64,000 nt of DNA from Diphasiastrum complanatum (GCA_029204225.1 CM055098.1:16322859-16386858), one strand, 5' to 3'. Shown: positions 1 to 11,319, numbered from the stretch's first letter. Translations and numbers: made by a program. The notes: generated from the sequence alone by a model not told the origin.

Positions 1-13
1 CCATCTCTAATGT

Positions 14-697
14 ATGTCAAATAGAGAATCGAGATTAGAAAGATACCGGAAGCTTAGAGAGGAGTTTTTACAAAGACAGAGTGAAAGTACTAGTCATAGA
101 AATCTAGACAAAATCACTGCTCAGCTACTTGAACTCCTAATTAGCTTCGGTATGGAGGGTCCTGCTACACGCTTCACTTCTATCTCTAAAATTAAATATG
201 ATTATTTTAAAGGGACCAGCTTTGATGATGTAGATAGCTATGTCTCACAATCTGAGTCAATAGCCAATGCAAATAACGAGGGAACTAATGTAGACAAACT
301 ACGAATTTTCTCTGGTCTGCTAAGAAAACAAGCGCGTATCTAGTATAGTCAGGTAGAACCAGACCGTGTAGGAACCTGGTACCTGTTGAAAGATGCGTTT
401 CTGAACCAGTTCAGAGAGATAGGTTACAAATCTAGAATTCTTGGACGACTGGACAATGTTCAGAAGAGTAAAGAATCTCTTTGCAAATATACACATAAGG
501 TTAAAAACCTCATAGGAAAACTAACCGGTGTATATCCCGTGGATATGCAAATCGAATGGTTTTTGGCTGGTCTACCACCAAAGATTGATCGATACTGCAG
601 ACAAGGGGACATGAACTCCATAGCAGCCGTTATAGCTAGTGCAGAAAATTTTGAGACTTTGAAAGTGGCGATTAACAAAGAAATCTTGAAAGTCTAA
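14..697 (+). pseudogene. gypsy A gag (capsid) relic
   Basis: Retrotransposon Gag polyprotein, which would form the cytoplasmic virus-like particle. Reading runs from ATG 14 through 343, meets a TAG, and continues in the capsid-like part at 386-697 (motifs such as DAFLNQFREIGY and GLPPKIDRYCRQGDM). The same TAG is present in element C, so it was inherited rather than acquired here. The C-terminal basic tract and zinc knuckles seen in element C are missing. The capsid part is the best-conserved segment, shared by A, C and D. Confidence 0.8.
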
Positions 698-708
698 AAC
701 TGATTTCA

Positions 709-1500
709 GTGACAGTGATGCCGACAAACTTGAAAGAGTCTGACGATTCGAGTGACGAATTTGAACATGAATTTGGTAACAAGAACCAGGTTGACGACAA
801 GAAAACATCTATGGAGTCAACCATGCGTGAAATTCATGGCCATACCAAGGCCAATATGACTGAAGGTATCATCTTACCAGATTCTACTGAACTGATTGAA
901 CTTGCACTTGGCAGATTTGTGCATGTTTCAAAGTCACTCAGAGAATCTGAGTTGGCGGAATTCATTGAACTATTAAAGGAGTATCAAGATGTTTTTGCTT
1001 GGTCGCTCGATGATTTGAAGGGTATACCTGCAGAATTCGGAGAGCACCGAATTGATCTAAAGGAAGATGTTGTACCTGTTCGACAGAGACAGTATCGTCT
1101 CAATCCTAAATACTCTCTAATGGTCAAGGACGAATTTAACAAACACCTTAAGACATGTATAATCTATCTTGTCTTAAGTAGTGAATGAGTTTCACCCATT
1201 CTTGTCGTCCCGAAGAAGAAGACTGGCAAAATATGAATATGCCAGGATTTCCGAAAACTCAATGCTGCCACGAGGAAGGACCATCATCCTTTGCTTTTTA
1301 CTGATTCCATCCTAGATCAGGTTGCTGGTCAAGAGTGTTACAGTTTCTGTGACGGCTTTTCTGGATATAATCAGGTGGGAGTGCAAAAGGAGGATCGGTC
1401 AAAGACCACATTCACGACGGATTGGGGCCTACAACAAAATGCCCTTTGGTCTTTGTAACGCTCCAGTGACTTTTCAGCGAATCATGATGTTAATTTTCAC
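709..1500 (+). pseudogene. gypsy A reverse transcriptase N-terminal relic
   Basis: N-terminal part of a Ty3/gypsy reverse transcriptase. Visible are the linker ending KGIPAEFGEHRIDLKED, the RT entry (VPVRQRQYRLNP), VSPILVVPKKK, DFRKLNAATRKDHHP, SFCDGFSGYNQ and FGLCNAP. A TGA at 1234-1236 replaces a CGA that element D keeps at 52353-52355. The polymerase YxDD motif is absent because the sequence is deleted after the FQRIMMLIF segment near 1498. It cannot encode an active enzyme. Confidence 0.8.
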
Positions 1501-2345
1501 AGCCGGATTTTGGTGGCCAACTCTTTTTAAGGATACGCACACCTACACTAAGGCTTGTGATGTTTGTCAAAGAACCAAACGATTTCAAAAGACCGATTAC
1601 ATGCCTTTGCACCCTGTCACAATTGATCAAGCTTTTCAGAAATGGAAAATTGATTATGCTAGACCCATTAGTCCTGCTGCTAGACACACTCAATCCCACT
1701 ATATCGTAGTAGCTACAGACTATTGTATCAAATGGGCTGAAGCAAGAGCTGTTCGCAATGCTGACACGCATTCTACAACAAAATTTCTCTATGAATAGGT
1801 TATTGTTCATTTTGGATGTCCTCTAGAACTTATCAGCGATAGGGCTACACATTCTCTTAACTTTGTCATAGCAGATCTCTTGTGGTACATCGCAAAAGTT
1901 TTCTGTATTATCCACGATGCAATGGCCAGACAGAATCCACAAACAAAATCTTATGTGGCATTCTCACCAAAACTGTCGAATCCAGCCGATCCGATTGGGA
2001 ACTAAAACTTTGTGCTACTCTATGGGCCTATCGCACTACCCCGAAGCGAGCCACAAGCTTAATCCCTTTTTAGCTAGTATATGGCCATGCTCAACAAGTC
2101 CACAAACGTCGACAAAAAGAATGGCATTATCGATTCTTAAAACTCAAAGAGTTTAAGGTCAGAGATAAGGTTCTGCTATATCAAGCCAAAGCATTTAAAG
2201 GAAAACTCAACTTTTCCGGCCAATGATCTTATGTCATTCAAAAGATATTTGCCTCCGGATATGTCCAACTCCAAACCCTACAAGGTGATCTTTTAGACAT
2301 TGTGGTCAACAAGAGCAGATTGAGAAAGTATAATGAGCCCTATTT
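1498..2345 (+). pseudogene. gypsy A integrase relic
   Basis: Integrase, the enzyme that would insert the cDNA into the chromosome. It begins with the zinc-binding CX2C half (ACDVCQRTK) and continues into the catalytic core (VVATDYCIKWAEA, FGCPLELISDRATH). The chromodomain-proximal tail ends near 2345. Several frameshifts and stops break it (for example TAG near 1796). It is closely related to element B integrase at 23157-24130. The upstream HH half of the zinc site is lost through the internal deletion. Confidence 0.8.
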
Positions 2346-2570
2346 TTATCTTGATATGTATTAGTTGTTTTCTTTCCTAATTTTTTTTCCTTAATTTTCT
2401 TTCTTGCATGCTTACCATTTCAACAATTTTTGACCATGTTTTCTTGTTTCACAACATCAAGATATCATCAGATCAGACATACAATCAGTCTTTTTTTTAG
2501 AAAACCATAGGAATTATTCTTTTTAGAAAATTTGCCTCACAACCACATCCGATAGAATTCACCAAAAGTC

Positions 2571-3030
2571 TATATATAGGCCTCCCCCATCCTCTCCACG
2601 AATTCATTCTAGATTCCTGCTACCAATCATGTTGAAATTTTTTAGAATTTTCAAAACTTCCCGAGCAATCGAGAATCACTATTATCATGGCCTCTCGCGA
2701 CTCATCGCTCTCTCTTCACCGTCGTAAGGCCCCTAAGCCTTATTCAGGGGACATTTTCATGATTTATATCAAAAATTATGTTGAGCAACTTATCCTAGAC
2801 AAGGATATTCTTATGACCTGAGCTTTGATCTGACATACTCCTCGATCAGCAAAGCGATAGTTTGATTCAAGCTGCCTACTCAACCTATTCAAATGAGTTC
2901 CAAATGTTCAAAATCACATCTAAGGGCGGCAGTTCTACCATCATCAACATCTCTCCCGAGCACCTACAGAGTAGATTTCCTAATTCGGGAGAGATGATCC
3001 ATGGCAAGGGTACTAGTTATGATGCCAAAT
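2571..3030 (+). pseudogene. Relic of ORF downstream of gypsy A integrase, with TATA box
   Basis: A TATATATAGG box at 2571-2580 lies about 107 bp before an ATG at 2687 that opens MASRDSSLSLHRRKAPKPYSG. The reading continues with stops and a shift to about 3027 (segment NISPEHLQSRFPNSGEMI). The same position behind integrase in element D is taken by the long ORF at 54572-57433, whose N-terminal region has a loosely similar FK...TIS...GLP.DG arrangement. It may be a 3' additional ORF of this gypsy lineage, expressed from its own promoter. It is cut off where minus-strand copia sequence starts. The function is unknown and the similarity to the D ORF is weak. Confidence 0.4.
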
Positions 3031-3033
3031 AAA

Positions 3034-4338
3034 TTATCTAGTTTCTAATGAAGGACGAAAAAACCATTGCCCAAACCAATGTGCTGCGATACACATTGTC
3101 TTATACTCTGCTTCTGTTGTGGATAGAGCAACTATACTTTGCTGCTTACCGAGACCAAAAAAGTAAATCAAGCCATACTCTGAAGTGCCTTTCACATAAC
3201 GCAAAATGCGTTTAGCTGTCTTCCAATGCGTTTCCGTAGGTGCTGCCATAAACTGACTTCTAATGCCAACAGCATAACATATATCTGGTCTAGTCATAGT
3301 AAGGTAAATCAAGCTCCCTACTAATTGTCTATATAGCGTAGCATCAAATGACTGTGACTCATCAAGCTTAGAAAGCTTTTTACCTGGTTCAATAGGAGTG
3401 TTTACTGGTTTGCAATCCTGCAACCTAAACTTGTGCAGCAACTCTTTGACATACTTCACCTGTGTTAAACCCACTTCATGTCCTTTTTGCCACACTTCTA
3501 CTCCAAGGCAATAATGCATCAGGCTGAGATCGGTCATCTCAAATTGTTCCATGAGATCTTTTTTAATCATGTCTATCATCTCTTGATCATTTCTCGTAAT
3601 AATCAAGTCATCAACATAAAGAGCAATCAAAGCAACCATACCATCAAAGCATAAGACATATAGATTTGAATCAGAATGTGTTCTCACCATCCCCTTTGAA
3701 CGAAGGTAGGCATCAATCCTGCAATACCACGCACGTGATGCTTGTTTAAGACCATAATGCGCTTTCTTCAAGCGACATACTTTATTTTCCTATCCCTTCG
3801 TTACAAAGCCTTCAGGTTGATCCATGAACACTTCCTCTTCTAACTCACCATTTAGAAAAGCAGATTGCACATCCATCTGATGCAAAGGCCAACCAAACTG
3901 TGAAGCTAAAGCAATAAGTAGACGTAGAGTATTCCACTTACAAACCGGCGCAAAGGTCTCCTCATAGTCGATGCCTTTATTTTGTGCGTACCCTTTGATC
4001 ACTAATCTTGCTTTGTGTTTTGCTATACTTCCATCTGCATGGTACTTAATCCTGTATACCCATTTGCAACCAATGGGTTTCTTGCCAATTGGTGGTTCTA
4101 CTAAGTCCCATGTGCTATGCTTAGCAATTGACTCCATCTCTTCTCCCATGGACTTGACCCAAATGTCATCATCCTTCGCTTCACCATAAGTCAAAGGTTC
4201 TTTGCTTTGAATAATGCTAGATAAGAGAGCATAATTTGCTTCATACCTTTCAGGTAGTATCTTCTCTCTTGTTGATCTTCGTAGCTCTCCCTGGTTAGAT
4301 GATCCTGGAAAGTCATCTATGTCGCGGCTCTCCAACAA
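3034..4338 (-). pseudogene. copia 1 reverse transcriptase and RNase H
   Basis: Copia RT starts with WVKSMGEEMESI and KPIGCKWVYRIKYHADG, continues through KARLVIKGYAQ and MDVQSAFLNGELEEEVFMDQPEGF, and after a stop near 3790 resumes with KKAHYGLKQASRAWY and the catalytic YVDD (coded near 3608-3619 on the minus strand). RNase H is recognisable by LYRQLVGSLIYLTMTRPDI and ALSTTEAEY but diverges from the family after about residue 230, so its end is missing. The palm-domain catalytic residues are intact but the ORF is split. Confidence 0.85.
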
Positions 4339-4382
4339 TATCTCAAACCACTTAGGGAGCTTTCTGTCAGGTGATCGGCTTC

Positions 4383-5200
4383 CTAGTGAAAATGAATCCC
4401 ACGATACATCCTTCTCCTTGTGTTTGTCAGTTGAGTAGTAGTATCTTGAGATGTATCCTCATGTTCATCACTCGGAAGGTCAATGAATGGATCATCATCA
4501 GGTGGTATCCTCACTATACCATCTTTCCCACTGGATGTGTCTATCTTCTCAGCATCCTCGTCTTCATACATCTTGGATTCATCAAAGATAACATCACGGC
4601 TTATATGGATTTTGTTTTCGACTGGATCAAAACATCTATAACCCTTCGCACGATCATCATATCCTAGGAATATGCACTTGATAGCTTTTACATCAAGTTT
4701 ACGTCTCTCTTCCTTAGGAATGTGTACAAAGGCCTTACATCCAAAGATTCGCAAGTGGTTCACCTTTGGCTTCTTCTTCGTGAATGCTTCCTCAGGTGTT
4801 ATCTTTGGTGTGGCAATGGTAGGACTCTATTTTGAAGATAGATTGCCGTTCTACATGCTTCTGACCAAAAATCTTTTGGTAGTTTCATCTCAACTAGCAT
4901 AGATCTGGGACTTTCCACAATCGTATGATTCTTGCGCTCAGCTACACCATTGAGAGCAGGAGTATGAGCTTGCATAAATTGTCTTTTAATCCCACATTGA
5001 TCACAAAGATCATTGAAGTCATTAGACTTGCACTCACCTCCACTATCTGATCTTAGGACTTTGATCTTCCTACCTGTCTGATTTTCGACCAATGCTTTGA
5101 AGCTCTTGAAGTTATCAAATGCATCTGATTTCTTCTTCAAGAAGTAGATCCACGTCTTACGTGACATATCATCAATAAAGTCATGAAATAGAAGGATTTA
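4383..5200 (-). pseudogene. copia 1 integrase
   Basis: Copia integrase core. It contains LRSDSGGECKS (second catalytic Asp), then the family signature TPALNGVAERKNHTIVE with the catalytic Glu, and the C-terminal region LRIFGCKAFVHIPKEERRKLD and CIFLGYDDRAKGYRCFDP that precedes RT in copia elements. A frameshift near 4770-4800 separates core and tail. The N-terminal HHCC zinc domain is only faintly visible upstream (5200-5400). Confidence 0.8.
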
Positions 5201-5374
5201 CCTAAGGACATAGTCCTCATAGGCCCACATAAATTTGTGTGGATTAAATCCAGGATGTTCTTTGCTCTTGCAACACCCCTTTATTGAACTTCTCTCGATG
5301 TTGCTTCCCATATACACAAGATTCGCAGATCGTTTTCAAGTGATCTTCTATGGTAGGCAATCCTGTTACCATCT

Positions 5375-6687
5375 TCAATTTCTCATCAAACTGAGGCTTC
5401 CCAAGTTCAAGTGACCAAGCCTCTTATGCCACAACTCAATTTGCAATGGAATGGTCAATACAAGTCCATGTTGCCCCTTAATTGTAGCATTCAACCTGTA
5501 CAATTTTGTATTGGGCTCTCTTACTCCATCCGCAATAACTTTGAACTTTTGGTTCGCATCCTTCACAAAGCAACGATCATGGGCAAATTCTACTTTCAAC
5601 TTTTGATCAGTAATGACTCCAACAGAAAGTAGATTTTTCTTCAAACATGGTACGTAAAGTACCTCCTTGATCATCCTGCTTTTTCCATCAGGTAGTTGGA
5701 TTGAAACGGTGCCTATCCCCTTGATCATACACACCTCACCATTTGCTTGTGAAACAACACCTTCAAACTACTGAACCAATTTCTGTTACATGTCATGTGT
5801 CTTGTGGCTCCTCAGTCAATATACCATGCTTGATCATCTTGATAAGATGATAATGCAGATATGAAGATGCTAGAGTCTTCAATCTCACCCTCATCGACAA
5901 GGTTACCTGCTTGTTTTGGTTTCCCCTTGACTTGTTCTACCAGGAATTTGCGACATTCACTCTTCCAATGGCCTTTTTTATCACAATGGAAGCACTTGCC
6001 TTTTTTCTTAGTTTTACCGGAAGATTCCTCATCCTCCTGAAAGTTGGCAAATTGTTGCTTAGACTTCTTCTTGCCCTTGCCCTTGCCTTGCTTTTGGCAT
6101 GTCGCAAGTGCCTGATCGTCAGTATTTTGACATCTAGATTTCACCATTTCTCGTCGTTGCTCTTCCTGCATCAAGATTCCTGTGAGTTCGTCAAAGGTTG
6201 GCAATCTTTCTCTTGATGCTTTTCCGCTCACAAACATCTGATAGGGTTCTGCAATGCCGCACAATGCATTGTGCACCAACTCCACATCATGTATGCGCTC
6301 ACCAATAGAATGCAATTCATCTCTCATTGTCTTGATTCTGGTCATGTACGTCTGAATGTGCTCTCCTTGCTCCATGCGGGCACTATTCAACTTTGACTTC
6401 AGAAACATGATTCTTGACAGATTTGACGTCTCGAACTGCACTTTTAGCACATCCCATGCTTGTCTGTGTGTAATAGCATCACAAATGTGGGTAATAATGT
6501 GATCCTTCACTGACAAGTTAATGAAGGTCAAAGCTTTCCTCATCTTTTTGTCGAACACTTTGATGTCTGCTTCATTTGGCGGCCTTCTCTCATCACTTGT
6601 GACAACTTCCCACATGTCTTTCTCCATCAGTATGTTTTTCATTTTGAATTGCCACAAATTCAACTTGGTTAGCAATAACACAAGCAT
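5375..6687 (-). pseudogene. copia 1 gag, zinc knuckle and pre-integrase region
   Basis: UBN2-like copia gag (FETSNLSRIMFLKSKLNSARM, then the zinc knuckle CFHCDKKGHWKSEC near 5945-5995) followed by AWYID, the start of the protease segment where DSG would follow. The gag-pre-integrase domain lies at 5375-5734 (KEVLYVPCLKKNLLSVG, ELWHKRLGHLN). Stops lie between the two parts. The first about 20 gag residues are missing because of the junction with copia 2. Confidence 0.8.
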
Positions 6688-7750
6688 CTAGTTTCAACAA
6701 CTCTCCTTGTCTTTTACCTTTTTCAATCAAGATATCCTTCCTTTTGATCATGCAAGCATCTCCATCAAACTCAACCTTGAAACCTTTACTTAGCAATTGA
6801 CTCACACTAAGTAGATTCTTGGTAATGGAAGGTATGAACAGAACATCAATCAAATGTACATTCCAATTTGTAGACAGAGAAATAGGAATTGTGCCAACCT
6901 TTTTGATTGCACACTCACCATCATTGGCTGTGTAGATCACCTTCTTGTCATCTTCATATGCCTACAAAGAAGTGAAGTGCTCTTTGTGAAAAGTCACGTG
7001 TGAGCTTGCACCACTATCAATAATACCATGGATCTAGATCTCCATCATTAGCAAGCCTACATGAAGACATCACGAAGGCATCATCATTTGAATTTTGAAC
7101 ATCCAAACCATCTTCATCATGAGTAAGATTACCTTGATTGTCACCTTGATCTCTCTTCTTCTTGTAACACTCACTTGCAAAGTGTCCTTTGATGCCACAA
7201 TAGAAGCACTTTAGCTTTGACCTATCTTTCCTTTTGCCATTTAAAGAAGCCTCTTCTTGATCGTGCCCTTTAGACCACTTACTTGTGTTTTTGCCCTTGA
7301 ATTTTTCCTTGATGAACATAGCCTCCTCTCCAACTTGAGGTGTTGATGCAGATCCACCTCTTGCTTGAAGCCTATATTCTTCATTGATCAAGATCTCTTG
7401 AAGATCATTCAAACTTGGCAAAGTTCTTTGAATGGCAAGACTTTGTACAATGTTAGCATGAGCATCCAACAAACCATTAAGAATAACTTGAACAAGCTCT
7501 CCTTCCTTAATTCTCTAATCAATGCAAGATAACTCATCATTCAAAGCCTTCACTCTCAAAACAAAAAAATTTGGACTCTCTTCATTCTTTTGAGAACTTT
7601 GAAAGATTTGTCTTCTTAGAGTCAACACTCTAAATGTAGACTTGGACTCATAAAGCTTATTCAAAGCTTCCCAAGCCTCATTTGATGAAGTACACTTGCC
7701 AACTTCCTTGAAAAGTTCACTAGTAACATTCATCTTTATTGTGAAAAATA
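6593..7750 (-). pseudogene. copia 2 gag-protease fragment
   Basis: Minus-strand fragment of a second copia family. Order on the minus strand: gag (KMNVTSELFKEVGKCTSSNEAWEAL, 7515-7750), zinc knuckle CFYCGIKGHFASEC (about 7160-7210), a protease start around 7017 in which DSGASSHVT is readable after a one-base shift, then a gag-pre-integrase stretch (ITKNLLSVSQLLSKGFKVEF). The zinc-knuckle neighbourhood is almost the same as copia 3 at 9700-9800, so they are one family in opposite orientation. It stops where copia 1 gag begins. Confidence 0.75.
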
Positions 7751-7759
7751 CAAAAATAA

Positions 7760-8533
7760 GCTTGGTAGAGGCCAAAAATCTTGTAGACACACATGTGTGG
7801 AGCCTGTTTCCACATGTGAAACTAGTGTACTTTTTATGTACCATAATCATATATGTTGTACATATGATTTAAATCAAGTTCTAGTGGCTAAAATGGCCAA
7901 AAACTAGTTTTCTAGAGATATTTCACATTTGGCACCAATCTAATGATTGCATGAGCCAAATATTTTGAATAGGTGTCACATCCCATGTGTAGAGGACAGA
8001 TCACACATGTGGAAATAGCTGAAGTAGGTGAGTTTTTGCTTCTAGAAGATTTCCATGAAATTCTCCATATAGTAGGAAAATAGACCAAAAATGCCCAAAA
8101 TGAAAAGTTTTGATCCAAGTGTCAAATTGCATGATGGTGACAAGGCATCCTCACACGTGTGAGATCTGATGCATGATCAGTACCTCGAGCTCCAAAAGTG
8201 TATATATAGAGGCTTATTTTGCCATAATCAATGTGAGACACCAATCTTTGTTTAGCAATTTTGAGTTATTCTCTCCATTTGCCTACATTTGTTTTGATTG
8301 TTTTGAGTACTTGATTTTCAGGTTGGAGTCCATACTCAGACAATGTTTCACACGTGTGAAACCAGAAAGTACACCTACCTTCAATTAATGATTGTTCTTG
8401 TTAGGATTTTGTGTCTAGAATTGATCTAGATTGATCTTAATCTCAAGTAGATTGATAGATCAAGTAATCTGACAACCAATCCCTCTTGAGGATCAGATTA
8501 GGATCCACTCTTTTTTTTTGTACTTTTTTCACA
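7760..8533 (+). repeat. copia 3 5' LTR (left end uncertain)
   Basis: Sequence immediately upstream of a plus-strand tRNA-Met PBS. It ends in CA at 8533 and carries a TATA-like run (GTGTATATATAGAGG, about 8199-8213) suitable for an LTR promoter. Palindromic ACGT-type elements occur repeatedly: CACATGTG near 7790 and 7811, TCACACATGTGG near 8001, TCACACGTGTGA at 8151 and 8348. The left end is not proven; a TGTTGTACAT at about 7857 is one candidate, which would give an LTR of about 675 bp. No second copy of this LTR is seen in the window. Confidence 0.6.
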
Positions 8534-8546
8534 TGGTATCAGAGCC
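8534..8546 (+). other. copia 3 primer-binding site (initiator tRNA-Met)
   Basis: TGGTATCAGAGCC directly follows the LTR end. This is the standard plant copia primer-binding site complementary to the 3' end of initiator tRNA-Met. It fixes the LTR boundary and the plus orientation of the element. Confidence 0.9.
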
Positions 8547-9134
8547 TAGTACAAGAGGTTTTGTTGAAATTGATAGGGTTAATCCAAATCAAAGCCAAAA
8601 TTAGCAGTTTTTTGGAAACTAGTCAAATTTTGTGTAGTGAGTTGGATTTGAAAGCTATCCACAAATTTTTTTTCTAGATCTTGTTGTGGGCTGTAGGAAC
8701 CATTTTCACACGTGTGAGGCCGTACAGCTATGGTTTTGACTGAGAAATTTCAAAAAATTGTAGAATTTGACTCACATACCCAATTTGAGTGATTTTTGGT
8801 GCAAAATCAAGCATTTTCTATATAAATCTAATCTCTTGATTAGTTCTTGGATTAGATCAGCCAAAAATTTTTAAATTTAAGCTTGAATTAGGTGCACTAA
8901 TTGATCTTCTCTGATTTTTTGAGTGTATGTTGAGGTTGAAGAGAGAAATTGCTAAAAATCATAGATTAAGGAGTGATTTTGCAAGTTTGAGACTAGATTC
9001 TAAATTTCCATCATTCTAGATTGGTTCATGAGTGATAGAATTGAGTCTATAAGCTTTCTAAATTGCTAGTAGACTTTAGGTTCAAATCTCTTAGAGAAAC
9101 CGTAAGAGTTTCTAGTGCTTTTTCACATTAAAAA
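8547..9134 (+). other. copia 3 untranslated leader
   Basis: About 590 bp between the PBS and the gag ATG at 9135, without coding potential. It is A/T-rich and holds one more TCACACGTGTGA-type palindrome near 8705-8717. This is the normal position of the packaging leader in copia elements. Confidence 0.6.
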
Positions 9135-10262
9135 ATGGCATCAATGGGTGGTTTTTTGCTTGAAGCTAGTGAAAGACTTACATCCACTAATTATGCTACT
9201 TGGATAGTTCGAATGGAGTCTTTGCTTGTACTTCATGATCTTTATGACATAGTACTTGAGGTGGAAGTAGAACCTCAAGGAGGAGTTGAATTGGCTAAGT
9301 ACAAAATGAGATGTAAAGTTGCATTACACTGCATAAAAATGAATGTAAGTAATGGAATAAGGAATTGTCTTCTATAGATGATAAAATCAAAGATGATGAA
9401 TTAGTTCAAATCATTTTGAATGGATTAGGAGATGATTATTCCAATCTTGTTCAAACCTTTGCTATTCAAGATTCACTTCCTAGTATTGAAAAACTTCAAA
9501 GTGTGCTGGTTAGTGAGGAGAGTAGAATGCTTCATATCAAAAGTAGGATGAGTTCCTTATATTTGAATGATGGTGATGAAAAAGCTAACTTTTCTTTGAA
9601 AGGCAAGAAGAAGAAGTTTCCATCCAAGAAGACTCAAGACATGGAGATGGAGAACAAAGATGGAGCATCAAGTTCCAAAGCCAAGAGCAAGAAGGACAAG
9701 AAGAAGCTAAAGTGTTTCTTTTGTGGAAAAAAGGGACATTTTGCATCCGAGTGCTACAAGAAGAAGAATGCCCAAGAGAAGGACAATCAAGGCAATCTTG
9801 TGCTTGAGGAGGAGGAAGAAGGCAATCTATCTTTGATGGTATCCTTACCACAAACATCTAATCAAGACACTTGCTGGATTGATAGCGGGGCAAGCTCTCA
9901 CATGACTCACCAAAAAGACTACTTTTCTAATCAACTTTCTTACAATAGTTCTAAGAGATTTATCTTCACTGCAAGTGATCAAGAATGTGAGATTGTAGGT
10001 GTTGGATCCATTCCTTTATGTCTAGGATCATCTAAAAAAGTAGATCTAGACAATGTTCTTCAGTGTACCTTCAATTACAAAGAACTTGTTGAGTGTACGA
10101 CAACTTATGCATAGTGGATTAGATGTACATTTCAAGCATGGAGCATGTTTTATCTTGAAAGATAAAAAATGTATTGCTAGTGGTTCAAGCAAGGGAGGTT
10201 ATTCAAATTGGATGCTAATGTGATGGTTGGAAGTGTGAACATGGCAAGGGAGGAGCTCACAT
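9135..10262 (+). pseudogene. copia 3 gag-protease fragment
   Basis: Begins MASMGGFLLEASERLTSTNYATWIVRM (copia gag N-terminus, DUF4219-like). A deletion and stop near 9377 join it to the later gag half (LVQTFAIQDSLPSIEKLQSVL). A lysine-rich linker and the zinc knuckle CFFCGKKGHFASEC follow (about 9715-9755), then the protease start CWIDSGASSHMT with its catalytic DSG. A frameshift near 10070 leads into the pre-integrase region. Similarity ends near 10262, where integrase would be expected. Confidence 0.8.
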
Positions 10263-10790
10263 GGTGATTTATTTTTTTTACTATTTTTGAGACTCTTATT
10301 GGTTGCTTGTAGTATTTTTTTCTCTTATTTCATTGTGCCCATATGTCAGAGGGTGGATCCCCTAGCCATAGGTTAGGCCATAGTCGCGGGTCATCTCACT
10401 TTTCCTCTATGAGTGAGGATAATGTCATTAGCCACCTTGATACTTTGTCTTCCTCGTAGTAGGATAGGGTTTTAGAGCGACTGAGGGTATTTTCCCTCCC
10501 TCTTGACCCACTGCCACTGAGTTTCGTCCTCCCGGCTATACTCAGTGGGTTCACTATTCACCATGGGGTTTTCAACCCACTCCCCTCCAGTCTCTCCCTG
10601 ACTATTCTCCCATCTCGACCCCCCCCACTGGCTATTCTCCCCTCGGTACTCCTCTTGGCTAACACACCACATCATCTGTATTCTCCCATTGGCGGGGCAT
10701 CTCCCATACCTGAGGCCACCCCCATAGACACTCTCTGGCTTACATCTCCCTTACCGAAGGCCACCCACATAGACACTATTGGAATTAAGC
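10263..10790. other. Unassigned stretch
   Basis: No convincing gene. The middle (10440-10680) is unusually C-rich with repeated ACTGGCTATTCTCCC-like words and a run of eight C. Both strands are open for 60 to 70 codons, but the products are low in complexity and match nothing I recognise. Confidence 0.3.
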
Positions 10791-11310
10791 TCATCACTCC
10801 AACTCACCAGAATTCGAATCTCCAGAATTCGACTCATCAGAACACGAATCATTCGAGTTCATCTCGATTCCTGAGCACCAGTACATTATGTAAATATATA
10901 TACACACACTCTCTCTACGACAACTTTGCAGTTTTACTTTCTAAAGTTGAATATGTGTGCATCAATCAACTGGAGCAAAAGCGAGATCGACGACGAACTC
11001 TTCAAGTTCGAGATATTCAACTACATCCTCTTCGATCACCTATAAACTCAAAGTCTTCGAGTTCAAGATCCACGTCATCCACACTGTCCTATCCAAACGC
11101 AAACAACATCACAGTTCACTTTAGCACTTTTCAGTAACTGCACTATTTCATGCTCGTTGCCTACGCAGTCATTGTAACTATTCCATTTATATATACATAA
11201 CGGCAACTCACGTAAATAATTAGGAGACAATATGTGAAGAACACATGCAAGTGAAGAAGAGTGAATCAGAGTTCCTACACAAACTCCATTGTGTCTTAAT
11301 TATGGGATTC
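10791..11310 (+). repeat. Probable LTR of copia 5
   Basis: Sequence preceding the copia 5 gag fragment. It has a TATA-like run near 10893 (TAAATATATATACAC). It ends close to a word GGATCAGAGATCTTAG near 11315 that looks like a mutated tRNA-Met PBS. The CTTCAAGTTCGAG and TCTTCGAGTTCAAG words around 11000 to 11065 are a short inverted-repeat pair. No partner LTR is present, so this rests on position and the PBS remnant only. Confidence 0.35.
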
Positions 11311-11319
11311 CATAGGATC

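Larger units (their letters stand above)
1..2370 (+). mobile_element. Ty3/gypsy element A, degenerate, 5' LTR outside window
   Basis: The window opens just inside a gypsy element. The first bases match the leader right after the primer-binding site of elements C (minus strand, about 28735) and D (about 51250). Gag, RT and integrase relics follow in normal gypsy order. The RT palm, RNase H and start of integrase have been lost by an internal deletion near 1498, where the RT sequence jumps straight into the integrase zinc-binding region. No 3' LTR is seen before the minus-strand copia sequence begins near 3030. Gag is nearly identical to element C, so A and C belong to one recent subfamily, while D is more distant. 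Confidence 0.85.
3034..6690 (-). mobile_element. Ty1/copia element 1, gag-pol relic
   Basis: Minus-strand copia polyprotein in the order gag, protease/pre-integrase, integrase, RT, RNase H, with no LTR at either end. It is truncated at RNase H against the gypsy A 3' region near 3030-3060. At the other side it fuses near 6665 to a different copia fragment within its gag N-terminus. The arrangement shows nesting and later deletion. A fragment of the same copia family, in plus orientation, lies at 31660-32260. Confidence 0.85.

Noticed and set aside
10655-11137. 160-codon ORF, Ser/Thr/Pro rich
   Set aside because: It spans what looks like the LTR of copia 5, has no recognisable domain, and its composition follows the base composition.
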